Below, one piece after another: positions 6,317 through 7,705 of a DNA stretch of 7,705 bases; position 1 is the first letter of the stretch, and every line of letters starts with the position of its first letter. The notes beneath the pieces are model-generated. The model was not told where the DNA came from. It searched no databases and saw nothing but the letters and a program-made list of their open reading frames with translations. This DNA is from Thermogutta sp. (GTDB lineage: Bacteria > Planctomycetota > Planctomycetia > Pirellulales > Thermoguttaceae): positions 1-7,705 of the forward strand of contig NZ_JACIYL010000138.1 of NCBI RefSeq assembly GCF_014359955.1, given 5' to 3'. Made by a program: the position numbers and the translations under genes.

Positions 6317-6781
6317 ATGAAAAGGACCAGCACGCAAGCCAGACGGACTTCCAAACTCCGGACTCCCTCCGAACCGTGGTACGCGGCCGGATTGCGCTTT
6401 GAATGCACGGGGTGTGGTTATTGTTGTTCGGGGCAGCCAGGTTATGTGTACGTGACGGAGGAAGAAATTCGGGCACTGGCCGATCGGTTGAAGATGGAAG
6501 TGGAGGAATTCGAGGCCCAGTTCGTTCGCGAGCTACCCGGCGGAGAGAAAAGTCTTGTGGAGCGGCCGAACGGGGACTGTGTTTTCCTGGACCTCTATAG
6601 CCGACAATGTCTGGTGTACGAAGTGCGTCCACGGCAGTGCCGATCTTTTCCGTTCTGGCCTTCTCAATTGCGGAGCGAACGGGATTGGGAGAAAGTGTGC
6701 CGAACCTGTCCCGGTTGTGGACGGGGACGGCTCCACACGCGAGAGGAGATCGAGCGATTAGCCGGGCTCATCGACATTTGA
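6317..6781 (+). CDS. CxxCxxCC-domain (YkgJ/UPF0153-type) cysteine-cluster protein
   Basis: A 154-residue soluble protein with the family signature CTGCGYCC (C30, C33, C36, C37) and the later block CLVYEVRPRQCRSFPFW (C98, C108). C88 lies before that block, giving the usual late cysteines that, with the first motif, are thought to bind a metal or Fe-S centre. A CRTCPGC stretch (C128, C131, C134) near the end adds a second CxxCxxC run. The biochemical role of the family is not established; some relatives are annotated as FliB-like, but I see nothing to support methylation here. The N-terminal ~20 residues are basic. The start at 6317 is the only ATG before the motif; GGGGA ends 9 bases upstream, with AAAGG touching the ATG. 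The gene follows the FAD/Fe-S gene by 39 bp on the same strand and is probably cotranscribed unless the weak hairpin between them stops transcription. Confidence 0.85.
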   Translation: MKRTSTQARRTSKLRTPSEPWYAAGLRFECTGCGYCCSGQPGYVYVTEEEIRALADRLKMEVEEFEAQFVRELPGGEKSLVERPNGDCVFLDLYSRQCLVYEVRPRQCRSFPFWPSQLRSERDWEKVCRTCPGCGRGRLHTREEIERLAGLIDI

Positions 6782-7199
6782 AACCGACATTCTCCCGATG
6801 CGTGTTGCGGTAAGCCAGGCAATTGTGGTGCCTTGCGGCACCTGCGTGGACCTCTGAGCGCCAGCCGGAGCCGTTCGTGTTCTGGTGGCCAGACTCTCGG
6901 GGAAGTGCCTTGGCGGATCTGGTCCTCCTTTTCTGAGGGTTATTGACGCGATTGACGTATCCAGGTTGGCGGGGCGGAACACCGGTCGCGCGGAATTTTC
7001 AATCTGGTTAGAGTTTTCCGAAGTTTGCGCCGATATTGGTTGTGAGCAGAGAAGCAGCAAGCACGCTCCGTGCAGCTTCGGACTTTGCGCCAGGCGAGTT
7101 GGTGCCTCGGAGCCGAGAGAGCCTTCCGCAGGGCGGCTGCGAGATCGTCAAAGCGTGTTCAAGGAACGGCTTCGGATTGGTTCCGCGAGAATCGGGGAC
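6782..7199. other. Intergenic region before the HU gene, no gene recognised
   Basis: Part of a 517-bp gap (6782-7298). The open frames at 6885-7244 (plus) and 6758-7060 (minus) give Arg/Ser-rich translations without motifs, and one runs across the HU promoter, so I do not call them. The region contains the hairpin at 6827-6842, a short direct repeat ATTGACG (6942-6948 and 6951-6957), and the small dyad GCACG-CTC-CGTGC near 7060. I see no tRNA or known RNA. Confidence 0.55.
6827..6842 (+). terminator. Possible hairpin after the cysteine-cluster gene
   Basis: GGTGCC (6827-6832) and GGCACC (6837-6842) pair perfectly around TTGC, 45 bases after the stop of the cysteine-cluster gene. No T-run follows, so at most it is a Rho-assisted or processing stem. 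An overlapping alternative stem AGGCA/TGCCT is possible. Confidence 0.3.
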
Positions 7200-7228
7200 T
7201 TGACACTAGTTTCGCTCTGGCCTAATGT
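7200..7228 (+). promoter_or_regulatory. sigma70-like promoter for the HU gene
   Basis: A perfect -35 box TTGACA (7200-7205) is followed after exactly 17 bases by TAATGT (7223-7228), which keeps the most conserved -10 positions (T1, A2, T6) but matches only 3 of 6 overall. Transcription would begin near 7235, giving a leader of about 64 bases to the GTG at 7299. This implies the HU gene is expressed independently of the upstream operon. Confidence 0.55.
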
Positions 7229-7260
7229 TACAACTGGCTGGTAGCAACACGGAACAGTGT

Positions 7261-7272
7261 CGAATCGATTCG
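7261..7272. promoter_or_regulatory. 12-bp perfect palindrome in the HU leader
   Basis: CGAATCGATTCG reads the same on both strands. It lies 27-38 bases before the HU start, between the predicted transcription start and the ribosome binding site. It could be an operator for autoregulation or another repressor; in RNA it would not fold well because it has no loop. Confidence 0.35.
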
Positions 7273-7285
7273 GCCGGAGCTGATC

Positions 7286-7290
7286 GGAGG
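7286..7290 (+). promoter_or_regulatory. Ribosome binding site supporting the GTG start of the HU gene
   Basis: GGAGG with an 8-base spacer to the GTG at 7299. No other start fits the HU N-terminus, so this fixes a non-ATG start. Confidence 0.7.
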
Positions 7291-7298
7291 AGCCAATT

Positions 7299-7628
7299 GT
7301 GACCAAGCGAGATATCGTGCGGCAGATTGCGGAGGAACTCGGACTCCCCCAGTCGCAGACGCGAGAGGTTGTTCAGCGGACGTTCGACGCCATCATCGAT
7401 ATCCTGACCACTGAACACAAAATTGAGCTCAGGAATTTCGGGGTTTTCAAAATAAAGCTGCGGAAATCGCGGCGGGCGATGAACCCCAAGAAAAAAACGG
7501 AGATCAGGGTCCCAGAGAAATTTGTGGTCCGTTTTAAACCCGGCAAGGAGTTGCGGAAGCGACTCGAGGCGATGTCGAAAAAGCTCAAATCCGGGGGCAA
7601 GGATAGTGCTCCGAAGAGCCCGGCCTGA
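7299..7628 (+). CDS. HU/IHF-family nucleoid-associated DNA-binding protein
   Basis: A 109-residue member of the HU/IHF family, which binds and bends DNA as a dimer and organises the nucleoid. MTKRDIVRQIAEELGL (1-16) is the typical first helix, helix 2 runs to about 37, and RNFGVF (45-50) is the conserved turn into the beta sheet. The DNA-binding arm spans about 55-74, with N62-P63 as the usual proline tip. The arm reads MNPKKKTE where RNPxTGE is usual, so the tip is more basic. VPEKFVVRFKPGKELR (71-86) closes the core. A Lys/Ser/Pro tail (~93-109) extends past the usual ~90 residues and may add DNA contacts. The start is GTG, supported by GGAGG. It has its own promoter and leader palindrome. 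It cannot be assigned to HU rather than IHF from sequence alone, so no symbol is given. Confidence 0.95.
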   Translation: MTKRDIVRQIAEELGLPQSQTREVVQRTFDAIIDILTTEHKIELRNFGVFKIKLRKSRRAMNPKKKTEIRVPEKFVVRFKPGKELRKRLEAMSKKLKSGGKDSAPKSPA

Positions 7629-7705
7629 CCTCACGGTGTCGCTCTGGTGCACACCTCAGCATCAGCCCGGACTTGAGCAGTAGGATAGCCAGGATCGGCA
7701 GCATC

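Noticed and set aside
6942..6957. Tandem ATTGACG as a repeated -35 element
   Set aside because: No -10 box at a proper distance follows either copy; likely chance.
6758..7244. Open frames of 100 (minus) and 119 (plus) codons between the cysteine-cluster and HU genes
   Set aside because: No recognisable motif; the plus frame crosses the HU promoter and the minus frame overlaps the end of the cysteine-cluster gene.
7258..7276. TCGAATC as a tRNA T-loop
   Set aside because: It is part of a palindrome with no acceptor, D or anticodon arms around it.
7565..7703. Minus-strand frame at the right edge starting MLPILAILLLKSG
   Set aside because: It looks like a signal segment, but it ends after about 45 codons inside the HU coding sequence and has no visible upstream context.

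Overview
The window reads as bacterial chromosome, most likely from a planctomycete (Planctomycetota). This is inferred from gene content and style: a Tat-exported Gfo/Idh/MocA oxidoreductase with the DWDFWCGPAPYRPYNP block, a secreted protein starting with the VTFYVSAQGNDEWS block common in planctomycete beta-helix proteins, a large fused FAD/Fe-S oxidoreductase, an HU protein with a basic tail, moderately high GC and roomy intergenic regions. A thermophilic Thermogutta-like lineage is possible but cannot be shown from the sequence.

Layout. The left part (1-1719) is on the minus strand. The 5' end of a secreted, probably beta-helix protein (1-169) runs off the left edge, and upstream of it lies a complete Tat-signal Gfo/Idh/MocA oxidoreductase (370-1719). 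They are 200 bp apart with an 8-bp hairpin between them. A 662-bp non-coding region (1720-2381) separates them from plus-strand genes and contains three notable dyad elements.

On the plus strand, folE (GTP cyclohydrolase I), a 1065-residue FAD-binding plus (Fe-S)-binding protein, and a small CxxCxxCC-type cysteine-cluster protein follow one another with gaps of 26 and 39 bp and look like one operon (2382-6781). A 517-bp non-coding region follows. It ends in a good sigma70-like promoter, a 12-bp palindrome in the leader, and an HU-family DNA-binding protein with a GTG start (7299-7628). The last 77 bp hold nothing I can call.

How the genes may work together. The minus-strand pair fits the exported polysaccharide and sugar-modification repertoire of planctomycetes. 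The plus-strand group joins pterin synthesis with an electron-transfer flavoprotein and a metal-binding protein, but no shared pathway can be read directly. The most striking observation is in the FAD/Fe-S protein. By eye alignment, the two metal-binding His and the Glu-His pair of the D-2-hydroxyacid dehydrogenase fold are replaced, and the first of its two CCG cysteine motifs has lost all its cysteines, while both ferredoxin-type clusters and most of the second CCG motif are intact. This suggests a changed electron-transfer function rather than a decayed gene.
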